A stretch of DNA of 64,000 bases from Echinarachnius parma (lineage: Eukaryota; Echinodermata; Echinoidea; Clypeasteroida; Echinarachniidae). Location of the stretch: NCBI GenBank assembly GCA_037951105.1, contig JBAMJV010010616.1, positions 34,176 through 98,175 on the forward strand. Direction: 5' to 3'. The position numbers and the translations under genes were made by a program. The notes under the pieces are model-generated. The model saw nothing but the letters and a program-made list of their open reading frames with translations, ran no database searches and was not told the DNA's origin. Of this stretch, positions 1-8,806 are shown in pieces. Numbering within the stretch: position 1 is the first letter of the stretch; each line of letters starts with the position of its first letter.

Positions 1-103
1 AATGAATTATTCATATGCAGCGACGTGGGCTACTCATGAATATTCATAACTAGGATTGAGTTTGAGGGTTATAATTACATTGAGACCATCCTGACCATCA
101 GCG

Positions 104-175
104 GTTTCCGTGGCCTATTGGTCACGCTGTGGATTTCAAACCTTGGTATCATGGGTTCGAATCCTCTCTTATGAA
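104..175 (+). repeat. tRNA-like Pol III promoter sequence (SINE head or tRNA relic)
   Basis: An A-box match (TGGCCTATTGG, 111-121) is followed 32 bases later by a perfect B-box (GGTTCGAATCC, 154-164), the spacing of an internal Pol III promoter. I could not fold a complete cloverleaf with a good acceptor stem, so I read it as a tRNA-derived SINE head or a tRNA relic. Confidence 0.5.
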
Positions 176-701
176 TCTTATTTTCTTTTGTCATAATACA
201 TGGTGAGTAGCGGTTCATTTAGTAAATGTATCATGGAGAGTTTTCACTAATGTCTGATATCCGACCAGTTCGTAGGAATCATGTGCGCATGCGCCAGAGA
301 CAAAAAGTTCGAAGGAAAACAAATTTCGCGGCCGGGTTAGCTCTACGGAATATCCAATTGAAATGGTCATGGTAGGGAACAATTTTTTCTCCAATTATTT
401 AAGAAATATATTGAACAATCGTACGCATGTTTTAAAATATATACCGAAATGTTTTTAAAACTTGTTTTGATGATCTACTCTATTGAAAAATTATTATTAC
501 AAAACATCACATTCAAATTTTTGTTATTCAACAAACTGTTGAAACTTAGAGTGTCTGGAGGGCGTGTTAATGACTGCTTTTTATTTTACAGTCCTGTAAC
601 TAACCCGGTTATATGTTTTTACTACCATTCAAGCATCTCACAATTGTAACTGTTAGTGTGTAATAATAACTTACCAGTTTAAGTTAACATCCTGTTATTC
701 A

Positions 702-725
702 CCCCCCCCCCCCCCCCCCCCCCCC
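702..725. repeat. Pure poly-C run (24 bp)
   Basis: Uninterrupted C tract in AT-rich surroundings. It is one of about twenty such G/C runs in the window. Its length is likely to be unreliable in any assembly. Confidence 0.9.
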
Positions 726-924
726 TCCAATATAGTGCCCCTTGTCGAGAGTCCAGGGGGGCTCAATCATCAGTGGCTTTTATATTTTTTTAATGTTGGC
801 ACTCTCAAGATGCGGCTTGAAAGATATTGTAATAAGTTAATCTTAGCGCGCATGGTAATGTAGTAGCGAGAGCCTAGCCTGAGATGTGTCCAGTGGCTCC
901 TATACTGAGAGCCCTTGATTGCTA

Positions 925-1735
925 CTTCACACTAAGGCGAGTTGAAAGGTCGAGTTGTGGCGAGTTGGGGAAGGCAACAAAAGCTACGTTCACATTTGGG
1001 TGAATCCTCGCTGCGCAGATTCGCTTTTGTATGAATGTATTTGAAAAATATAACTCGCGATAAATCGTGCAGAACTCGTAATAAAAACTTGCGACAATTC
1101 GGGACAGACCGGGTCAACTCGGCATATTAACTCGACAAACTCTCCAGAACTCGGAGTAAACTCGGGAAATGGTCCGAAAATGTTCAAACTTGTTTGAAAT
1201 TTCGACCAGCTTGCATAAACGTGTGGTTGGTTTGTTTATTCATAATTATATGACTTAAACTCGCATTAACTCGTTTAATTCTCAAAGTCGCTCGTAATTA
1301 ACTCGCTATAACTCTTTGTAACTTGTATTGATAACTGGAGAAGAGCGCTGTATGGTTAAGGTCGTGTTGTTCAGGGTGCTTCAGGCTAGTTAATTTCCAA
1401 TCAAGTTCCATAATTTTATAACTCCAGGTTAAAAATCAGCCGATGCACGGGCATCGATCGGTTTCGAACTCGGATCCCGTGATTTGGAGTCAAGCGCTTA
1501 TCTGATCGTGCCACACCACCTGCGTAAATAATAAAAAAAAACTCTTGCAAAGATCCCCGGGAAAGATCGTATTCAGATCATTGCAACACGTTCCGCGCTC
1601 GGTTAACTCGTATGAAGGTGGTATCTACTCGAATCGCGCTCGGTTCAACTCGTACTATGATCGCGATAAACTCGACTTCGGGCTCGTTAATCACTCGTTA
1701 AATTTCCCGAGCGTTCACGAGTTACACGCAAGTTG
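925..1735. repeat. Degenerate array of a CGAGTT/AACTCG motif, both orientations
   Basis: The hexamer CGAGTT or its complement AACTCG recurs dozens of times at irregular spacing. It is mostly CGAGTT at the left (925-980) and AACTCG further right. The inverted polarity resembles the arms of the short-motif foldback elements elsewhere in the window, but I could not define sharp ends or a target-site duplication. Short open frames here are not credible genes. Confidence 0.5.
1438..1516 (-). repeat. tRNA-like sequence, minus strand
   Basis: Read on the minus strand, GTGGCACGATCAGATAAGCG opens a tRNA-like D-arm and GAGTTCGAAAC gives an imperfect B-box about 40 bases on. It is probably a tRNA-derived SINE fragment. 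The A-box is poor and no acceptor stem closes, so it is not called a tRNA gene. Confidence 0.4.
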
Positions 1736-1961
1736 ACAATTATGTCAACTCATCATCTCGGAACTACAATTCGACAAAGTGTGAGAGTAGCAGCGATTTG
1801 AACAGTACGTACGCAGTGATTTATGTTTATTTGCCCGCGTTCAATTATGTCACTCATTATGTACCGGACTATGTTGCGCGGTCTCTAAGATTGTGCATAC
1901 CAACCAATCACATTTCGAGAAAATTTGAAGGTGTCATGAAATATAGATTAAATAAACTAAC

Positions 1962-2045
1962 CTTTTCTCCTGAGAAAGACAATTAGACTGGCGACAGACA
2001 GTACGGTGATAAACGCCACTGGAATCATTATCGAGGCTGTGAGTA
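1962..2045 (-). CDS. Gene A transmembrane exon (Ig-family receptor)
   Basis: An 84-bp phase 1-1 exon. The acceptor is ccaattatag before TACTCACAG and the donor is AAAAG followed by GTTAGT. It encodes about 28 residues with the hydrophobic run IPVAFITVLSVASLIVF followed by basic LRRK, a single-pass stop-transfer segment. Joining from the constant-like exon at 11936-12307 keeps the frame (phase 1 to phase 1). The layout matches the transmembrane exons at 35173-35253 and 56227-56316, which end in the same GTTAGT donor. The cytoplasmic exon expected downstream would lie beyond the left edge of the window. The assignment is inferred from splice sites and hydropathy; no transcript is available. Confidence 0.72.
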
Positions 2046-2292
2046 CTATAATTGGAAATAAAATTAGTTATGGATTTAAGATTCAAGATTGATACGTCGG
2101 TGTTGTATATGCATTGGTCACGTGGCGGTTTATAACATTATCATGCTAAGAAAAACTATATTCCGTTTCCAACCCACCTGCCTAGCATTGAGATACGAAT
2201 TGAAGGGGGCAATGTTGATATAATTATGAAGAATTATGCCAATTATGAAAATCAGTAAGTTATACGATATTACAAGTTCTCAGGACAATATA

Positions 2293-2562
2293 AAGAAGAA
2301 GAAGAAGAAGAGGAGGAAGAAGAAGAAGTGGAGGAAGAAGAAGAAGAAGAAGAAGAAGAAGAAGAAGAAGAAGAAGAAGAAGAAGAAGAAGAAGAAGAAG
2401 AAGAAGAAGAAGAAGAAGAAGAAGAAGAAGAAGAAGAAGAAGAAGAAGAAGAAGAAGAAGAAGAAGAAGAAGAAGAAGAAGAAGAAGAAGAAGAAGAGAA
2501 GAAAAAGAAAAAGAAGAAGAAGAAGAAGAAGAAGAAGAGGAAGAGGAAGACAAAAGAAGAAG
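2293..2562. repeat. (GAA)n / (TTC)n trinucleotide tract, about 270 bp
   Basis: Long almost pure purine run of GAA on the plus strand, with GAG and GTG interruptions near both ends. It lies in a gene A intron about 250 bp upstream (in transcription sense) of the transmembrane exon, and is pyrimidine-rich on the transcribed strand's sense. It produces spurious Glu/Lys/Leu/Ser open frames. Such mirror-symmetric purine tracts can form triplex DNA. Confidence 0.95.
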
Positions 2563-2705
2563 ATAGTGAACAATCAAAAACTGATTGCCTATAATATAAA
2601 GACATTCAATCATGTTAAACATCTTAAAGGGAAAACCGCCCCAAAATTATTTTCTAATTTATGAAAGTGAAACGAATTAGTGGTTCATTTGATAACACAA
2701 AATTA

Positions 2706-2945
2706 CCGAGCATGATGGCTTAGGGGTTAGAGTGTCTGCCTCATGCACGGGAGCCCCCGGGTTCGAACCCAGACCGGGTCATACCAAAGACTTTAAAAAT
2801 GGTACCGTCTGCCAGGCGCTTGGCATGTATAGAATGCATAAGGGAAAGTTAATCACAAGAGTTACCAGAGGATTGGCCCCCTTCTGTAGCTTTCGCTACA
2901 TTTATTAGACGTGTGGCCGAGGGATAATGAATCATATAAAGTCGT
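2706..2945 (+). mobile_element. tRNA-derived SINE
   Basis: The head contains an A-box (TGGCTTAGGGG, 2716-2726) and a B-box (GGTTCGAACCC, 2760-2770), about 70 bp in total and tRNA-sized. It is followed by a non-tRNA body with GGTACCGTCTGCCAGGCGCT, as expected of a tRNA-derived SINE. The body recalls echinoderm SINEs, but that is a memory-based impression. No tail or target-site duplication could be fixed with certainty. Confidence 0.65.
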
Positions 2946-3189
2946 CGCCTTATGTGCCAACATTTGCACGGGAAGAACTGAAAATTTTTAACTTTTTAAA
3001 CAAAAAGTTCAGAAAAAATTGATTTCCTACAATCATGTGCTCATGGTTCTGCATTGGAACACTTTAAGTTTTACCTGGGAACTAATTCCTCGGTGACACC
3101 TTTGCTTATTTTGCTTACGCATTACTGCGTATTCCCGACGCTGACATGGGCAGTCATACCCAATGAAACGCAATGAAACTTGCTCACTA

Positions 3190-3540
3190 CGTACTCAATA
3201 CGCGGACTAGTCCGCATTGGTTGGTCGCTCGCTAGTTTTTGCAAACAAACGCAAACCTAGGTCAAATTGCCTACGAACCTACGAGCAACCATTGAATGCA
3301 AGCAAAAGCGAGCGAATGCAGGTATACGCAATCATGCGCATCTCTTTTGGAGCGCGTATCACTGCCTATACATGCGTTTCCAAACGATTTACCTCGCTTT
3401 AGCTCGTTATCGCTCGCACGATTGCGCGTATTTTTCCGATGTTGCTCGCACACCGCTCGCAGCAGCACGAACCGTTGCGCTTGCCGCTCGCTACGCTGCG
3501 AGTCTGGCTCGTACGCCATTCGCTTTAAATCGCAGTCGAT
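3190..3540. repeat. Degenerate array of GCTCG/GAGC and GCAAACG-type motifs
   Basis: Short related words (TCGCTCGC, ACGAGCAA, GCGAGCGAATG, GCTCGTTATCGCTCG) recur with inverted polarity between the left and right parts. This matches the short-motif arrays at 7200-7560. It abuts the foldback element that begins at 3549. Apparent open frames here are repeat artefacts. Confidence 0.45.
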
Positions 3541-3558
3541 GGTTCAAGGGTGACACGA

Positions 3559-4022
3559 CATATGCTCCGCCGACATATGCTCCGCCGACAATTGCTCCGA
3601 AAAATGCGACAATTGCTCCGCGACAAATGCTCCGCGATACTTGCTCCGCCGACATTTGCTCCGACGACAATTGCTCCGCCGACAAATGCTCCGCCGACAT
3701 TTGCTCCGCCGACAAATGCTTCACCGACATTTGCTCCGCCGACAAATGCTCCGCCGACATTTGCTCCGCCGGCAAATGCTCCGCCGACATTTGCTCCGCC
3801 GACAATTGCTCCGCCGACAAATGCTCCGAAGATGCGATAATTGCTCCGCGACATTTGCTCCGCCGACAATTACTCCGCCGACAAATTCTCCGAAGATGCG
3901 ACAATTGCTCCGCCGAAAATGCTTCGAAGGTATGCGACAATTGCTTAGCCGACAATTGTTCCGCCGAAATATGCTCCGGAGATACGACATTTGCTCCGGT
4001 GACAATTGCTCCGCAGAAAAAT
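3559..4022 (-). repeat. 15-bp tandem array, left arm of foldback copy 1
   Basis: About 30 units reading CCGACAAATGCTCCG on the plus strand. The core alternates between CAAATG, CATTTG and CAATTG. Some units carry an extra GAAGATGCG-type insertion. The 15-bp period keeps all frames open, which creates long false open frames. Confidence 0.95.
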
Positions 4023-4051
4023 ATGCTCTGAAGATGACAGTACTTCAAATG

Positions 4052-4480
4052 TGACCATACACCACAAAACGACCAATAAGTCGGGAAAAAGTATTGTGCT
4101 GATTTTCACATGACATTACAGTAGAAGTCATTACCTTTAAAATGATATATAATTTGACATATTCGGACCAAGTAACCCTCTGAAAATGAGCGCCAAAGAT
4201 TTGGAAAATGACTGAAGCAGTTTTAAAACAAGGGAGAAATGGGCCATTTCAAAGATTGGCGTCCATTCAAGCGCTGTAATCTGATAATTAATATTCGATG
4301 AAAAAACATATTTAAACATGATTTCTGACTATCAAAATTTCACAGAAGGTAGATTAAAATACTTTCATTCAGGACATACACAAATCTGGAATCTCATATT
4401 TTGAACCAAACTTGACTATTTCAGCTAATAACAGAGAAACTATCTCAGCGACATAACGGTCGTTTTGTGGTGTAAGGTCA
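4052..4480. mobile_element. Nested 429-bp TIR element (non-autonomous DNA transposon)
   Basis: The two 23-bp termini are inverted with one mismatch: the left begins TGACCATACACCACAAAACG and the right, on the other strand, begins TGACCTTACACCACAAAACG. A 6-bp direct repeat CAAATG flanks it (4046-4051 and 4481-4486). The paralogous foldback copy has a single CATTTG (43963-43968, opposite strand) and no insert, so the empty site is present in this window. Extending the TIR by one base would make the duplication 4 bp (AAAT). No coding capacity; superfamily not assigned. Confidence 0.88.
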
Positions 4481-4486
4481 CAAATG

Positions 4487-5840
4487 GTCCAAAAAACAAC
4501 ATATGTTCCTCAACCATAATTGTTCCACCGACATTTACTCCGCTGAAGATTAAACTCTGGAATGAATTCTCAAGTACCTTTGGTATGAAGTGCGCTTTTA
4601 TATGTTATGCGAATCTCTTGTGAAATTGGAGTACAATCGATTCAGTAACCATCGATTCATTCAAATATTTTATTTGGCTGGTTTGTTTGTTTCACGTTTC
4701 TTTATACAGGGTGGGGGGGGGGGGGGGGGGCAGTCAAGCCCAGCGTTGTAAGGATGCGTGACCCTGCAGCCTGCATCTAGTAGCAGAAGGGGAGGCGCAA
4801 TAACACACAACACTGGCTTTAGTTTTTGATGTTACATTGGGGTTCGACTGGAGTCGAACCACGGACCCTCATAGTATCCGAAAATGCTGTGATGAATAGT
4901 ATACTGTTCCAAGCAATCATCAAGCGAAGGGCATGATACTGGTGTTAAGATCGATCATGAATAGAAAAAAGAAAAGTCTTTATAATCACTGCATTTGTAT
5001 TACTCAGACTCTTTATGAATCAAGAAATTGTTCCGCATGAGTTCAAAATTTATCCACGTTTTATCAAAATTCAAAGAACGTTATTTTCACCCACTGTTAC
5101 ATTTTCGGAGTTCCAATTTTGTTTAGATTTGTTCATCGTTCACTGAACAACGAGGGCCCAATTTGTGACACTTCTAAACGCCCCCCCCCCCCCCCCCCCC
5201 CCCACCCCGTAAACGATTAAGGCTGCCTTATTGTCCAACCGAAAAGCACAAACTTCCAATGCATTTTGCATTCGTATAAACGGAAGGATTGGCAGGAAGT
5301 AGCAGAAAATTGAAATTCAATAATCTAAGGAATTGAGGGGTCCTCTTACCTCCACAGTGAGGTAGGATGGACACTTCACCCCTTTAGTGACTATGACGTC
5401 ATATTCCATAAAAAGCAATATGTGATCAATTTTATTGTTAATATGTGAAGAATAGATTGTCTTCTAGACGATGACTTGTGATCTTTATTTAAAGGGGTAG
5501 TACAGTTTTGCTACTTAAGGCTGAACTTTAGTAACCAACCCTGGACAGTTACTTGATAAACTAATGGTTATAACTCCACCATGCTCGAAAGGTATACAAA
5601 ATTACAAACGACTTAGTAAAACGCCTGTTATCATTCAAAAAGAGCCATTCAAACACAAGAGGGCGCTTTTCTTAAAAGGCATTGGTTTCAACCATTTTCA
5701 TACAAAATTATGCATGTGGTGTTTTATTGGAATGATGATTAGATAGAGAGATCATCAACAACTATTCCAAAAATGATTTTGAAAATTTTTGAAAAAGTGC
5801 AAGCATTTTAAAAATATTTTGTTGAAAAAAAATCATCTAA
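4487..5840. other. Internal domain of foldback copy 1
   Basis: Non-array core of the element. It contains a G run (4713-4730), a tRNA-like B-box on the minus strand inside a small palindrome (GGTTCGACTGGAGTCGAACC, 4852-4871), a C run (5181-5203), and from 5490 an incorporated piece of the TTAA MITE family X. Nearly all of it recurs inverted at 42600-43960. It has no gene. Confidence 0.75.
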
Positions 5841-5852
5841 TTATTTGGGCAT

Positions 5853-6212
5853 TTGGCGGCGGAGCAAATGTCGGCGGAGCAAATGTCGCGGAGCAATTAT
5901 CGGCGGAGCAAATGTCGCGGAGCAATTGTCGCAGCTTCGGAGCAATTGTCGGCGGAGCAAATGTCGGCGGAGCATTTGTCGGCGGAGCAAATGTCGGCGG
6001 AGCATTTGTCGGCGGAGCAATTGTCGGCGGAGCAAATGTCGGCGGAGCATTTGTCGGCGGAGCAAATGTCGGCGGAGCATTTGTCGGCGGAGCAATTGTC
6101 GGCGGAGCATTTGTCGGCGGAGCAAATATCGCGGAGCATTTGTCGCGGAGCATTTGTCGCATTTTTCGGAGCAAATGTCGGCGGAGCATATGTCGGCGGA
6201 GCATATGTCATG
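5853..6212 (+). repeat. 15-bp tandem array, right arm of foldback copy 1
   Basis: About 23 units of GGCGGAGCAAATGTC and its AAA/TTT/ATT core variants, in inverted orientation relative to the left arm. The outermost units carry a CATATG core at both ends of the element. Confidence 0.95.
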
Positions 6213-6254
6213 GAACCGGTTCAAGACGCAGTGAGATGCTATACAAATAATACA

Positions 6255-6395
6255 TGATCTAGAGTGCATTGTGTAAATGCATTGCACGCGAGGGCTATGT
6301 TGGCTTTGCGGCGCACGAGGCGTTAGCCGAGTGCGAAAAGCACAGCTAACATAGCCCGAGAGTGTGATGAATTTACATGATGCACGATAATAAGT
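6255..6395. repeat. Small imperfect hairpin element
   Basis: GAGGGCTATGTTGGC at the left pairs with GCTAACATAGCCCG at the right. TGCATTGTGTAAAT and ATTTACATGATGCA extend the pairing. This gives a foldback of roughly 140 bp without a gene. No target-site duplication was identified. Confidence 0.5.
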
Positions 6396-6793
6396 AGTAT
6401 TATTTGTTTTATAAATCGAGCTCAAACACGGAATTGTTTATTTTGCTGGATTATTGAAAACAGACAATTGGTAACCCAGAGTTTACAAAATTCATCAACA
6501 CTTTATCATACTGCACTCGCTTGCGCTTCACTGAATTTTACTCTGCTTGCAGCTCAGCAGATCAATATCACTGTCAGTCGATATGGAATTGCCGATAATT
6601 TCCCGTAAAACTGAGAATTATCAAAGAATTGTATGCATTTCCATTACAAAACTTACCAAGATCAAACCACATATCCATATAATTTACGAAACTGCTAAGA
6701 TTTATTTACTACAGAACAGAGAATTTACAAAACCAAGCATTTTCCATCTTTTTTTGTTCACTTTCGCAAGTTTGTCTTCGAAGGGTTTGTCTG

Positions 6794-6843
6794 TAATCGT
6801 TTGTGATCTTTTATGATCGTTTATGATCGTTCATGATCGTTTA
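6794..6843 (+). repeat. 10-bp tandem repeat (ATGATCGTTT)
   Basis: About four to five units of TATGATCGTT with single-base changes. Confidence 0.8.
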
Positions 6844-7056
6844 GAATATGACTTGTGATCGTATTGGAGGATGATCGGGACTTCGATGTTTGTGCGAGTG
6901 AAGTCATGCGTTGGCTCACCCTGTGGTGAGATTAAATGTTTGTTTGAAACAAACTCCTGGAGACTGTGTTGTCATATAGTCATTATTCATGTTATAGAAT
7001 CCATTCCCTTCATTCAGTCTTCGTAGAGCTATGTAAACAAACATTGTGACGTCACG

Positions 7057-7150
7057 GGGTTGCACACCTTCGGCACGATGGTTGCATACCTTCGGCACGA
7101 TGGTTGCGCTGCTATCGGCACGGTGGCTGCGCGGTAACGGCACGGTGGTG
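7057..7150 (+). repeat. 22-bp tandem repeat
   Basis: Four diverging units built on GGTTGCACACCTTCGGCACG. The first two are nearly identical and the last two drift (CTATCGGCACGGTGG, GTAACGGCACGGTGG). Confidence 0.8.
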
Positions 7151-7199
7151 CAGGTGGTGAAAAGTAATCAATACCCACGTGATCGGTATTAGCCAATCA

Positions 7200-7560
7200 C
7201 GTTACTGAATTTACCAGAGCCGAGCAGCTATTTTAAGCGAGCGGTATACCAGCAAAGAACGAGCTATACATACACAACCTGGCGAGCAAACGGAGTATTG
7301 AATCTTACTACTGCGAGCAACAGCAAGCAATATCGTGGCCATAGGCAACCATATGCAATCATAGGCAACCGTAGGCACTCTTTGTACGAGCGGCATACTA
7401 GCTACGTAAGAGCTAGATACGCAATATATTTAGTGTGACTGCTACCTTCAAAATTAATTTGCCGGTTATTGCTGGGTACGATTCGTATTGATATACACCG
7501 CATAGCGCAGCAATACGCAGCAAAATACGCAAATGTGTGACCCAGGCAAAGGAGCGGTTA
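7200..7560. repeat. Degenerate array of GCGAGC/ACGAGC and GCAATACGCA motifs
   Basis: Words such as GAGCGGTATACCAGC, GCGAGCAAACGG and GCAATACGCAGC recur. It resembles the array at 3190-3540 in composition. No coding potential is supported. Confidence 0.45.
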
Positions 7561-7875
7561 CCAAAGTTCTGTAGAACTATCCTTTTTTCTGCAGACCCAT
7601 AATCATACATGATTCTAAGCAGTAGTTATGTTTATAACGTTTGGATAGAAACATTTTTGGTAACACATATAGAATTGACTACTGAAAACTAATTACATTT
7701 ACACATTCAAAATAGATTATGGTTCCCGTGTTTGCACAATTCATACACAACTTTATCTATTCAAGTATTTTTAAAGTAGCTTGCACAAATTAGTAAAAAC
7801 AATATTCTGTTCATAATTGAAAATGTGTGCACTATATACGGTATTAAATGTGTGTTTGTAAGTGTATACATGTAT

Positions 7876-8790
7876 TGTAACAATTTCTGACGTTTTGACG
7901 GACAGAATCGTTATGGGATGAGGATGATGATAATATAATGGATGTCTGGATGGCCGAGGTTATATAGTTCTAAATCACAATCATAATCACATTCATTCTG
8001 TAAAACACGTTCCACAAGCTTCGATGTAAAGATAACAGTTGGCGAGAGTTATTCGGTTATTCGTTTATTCTTCCATGAACAACTTCGTACAATTCCATGA
8101 CGAACAGGACTAACTATAACTTACTAACTTCTAACAGGACTAACTTCGTACTGTAACTTAATAACTGACTAAGAATGAACTAACAACTGCACAAACTCCA
8201 GCTCCATGATTATCACTCTCCAGACTTAGACTTAGACTTAGTCTCAACGTATATGAACTGACCCCGAATGAGAGAGAGGTCGAGGTTATATAGGCTAGTC
8301 CAGTTTACTGACATAACCCTGGACATTGACTTCCAGTCTGAGCTAGGACAAAGAATGACATCTATAAAGACACCGACTAAGAGGGAACTTAATGCATCAA
8401 AGAACAAACTCTAGCGACTTGACATTACAATGGACTTACTTCTTAGAAATACAGTAATCCCTAAACATTACAGAGCTTAAGTTTAAGCTAACGGCAACAT
8501 CTGAGAGAAGGGTTAACAATACTACTTAGAAATACACCTATAAACATTGCAGGGATTTAAGATTAAGCTTAAAACAGGGTAACGCAGATTTAATAACATC
8601 AAAAAGCATCACCGCTCTTGAGAGGGGTGAACGGGTAAACAATGGCATTATAAGGTGAGGGTTAAGTGGGAACCAATTCACACGGTTTAAGTGAGTGTAT
8701 AAGTTGCTGGTTGGTATACAGCGCAATAACAAAGAAGTAACAGACTTTATACATGGGGACTATTAAATGCATGTATCTACATTCGTAACA
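7876..8790 (-). repeat. 3' LTR (in element orientation)
   Basis: 915 bp, plus-strand ends TGTAACAATT and ATTCGTAACA. By eye it is identical to 10986-11900, with no indels over its length. Confidence 0.93.
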
Positions 8791-8806
8791 ATACCTCCCC
8801 CTTTGA
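8791..8806 (-). promoter_or_regulatory. Polypurine tract of LTR retrotransposon
   Basis: On the minus strand AAAGGGGGAGGTAT lies directly before the LTR start TGTTACG. This is the expected position of the plus-strand primer of an LTR retrotransposon. Confidence 0.75.

Larger units (their letters stand above)
3549..6217. mobile_element. Foldback (TU-like) transposon, copy 1
   Basis: An element of 2669 bp bounded by an 8-bp direct repeat GGTTCAAG (3541-3548 and 6218-6225). The termini are inverted: the left starts GGTGACACGACATATGCTCC and the right, on the other strand, starts GGTTCCATGACATATGCTCC (16 of 20 match). Each arm is an array of a 15-bp unit (GGCGGAGCAAATGTC or variants), in opposite orientation at the two ends. 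The centre (4487-5840) is unique-looking and shared, inverted, with 42362-44479. It has no plausible transposase. Sea urchin TU elements are known to have inverted repeats with an outer domain of 15-bp tandem repeats and 8-bp target duplications. The match to that architecture is clear; sequence homology is not tested. A 429-bp element is nested at 4052-4480. Confidence 0.85.
2046..7875. other. Gene A intron between constant-like and transmembrane exons (left part)
   Basis: This intron sequence holds, in order, the GAA tract, a tRNA-derived SINE, a GAGC-rich array, the 15-bp-repeat foldback element, a small hairpin, two short tandem repeats and a further array. No additional exon with matching phase was recognised. 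7565-7875 is plain AT-rich sequence. Confidence 0.6.

Noticed and set aside
104-175. Functional tRNA gene
   Set aside because: Pol III boxes are present but I could not pair an acceptor stem. The same applies to 1438-1516 and 2706-2780, which read as SINE heads.
2236-2664. Lysine/glutamate-rich and leucine/serine-rich open frames
   Set aside because: They are direct translations of the GAA/TTC tract.
3267-4054. Long overlapping open frames (up to 254 codons) on both strands across the 15-bp array
   Set aside because: The repeat period is a multiple of three and its unit lacks stops in all six frames, so open frames arise automatically. The same occurs at 5789-6425, 42225-42665 and 43930-44509.
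3559-6212. CRISPR-like array
   Set aside because: Units are contiguous 15-mers with no unique spacers, and the organism is eukaryotic.
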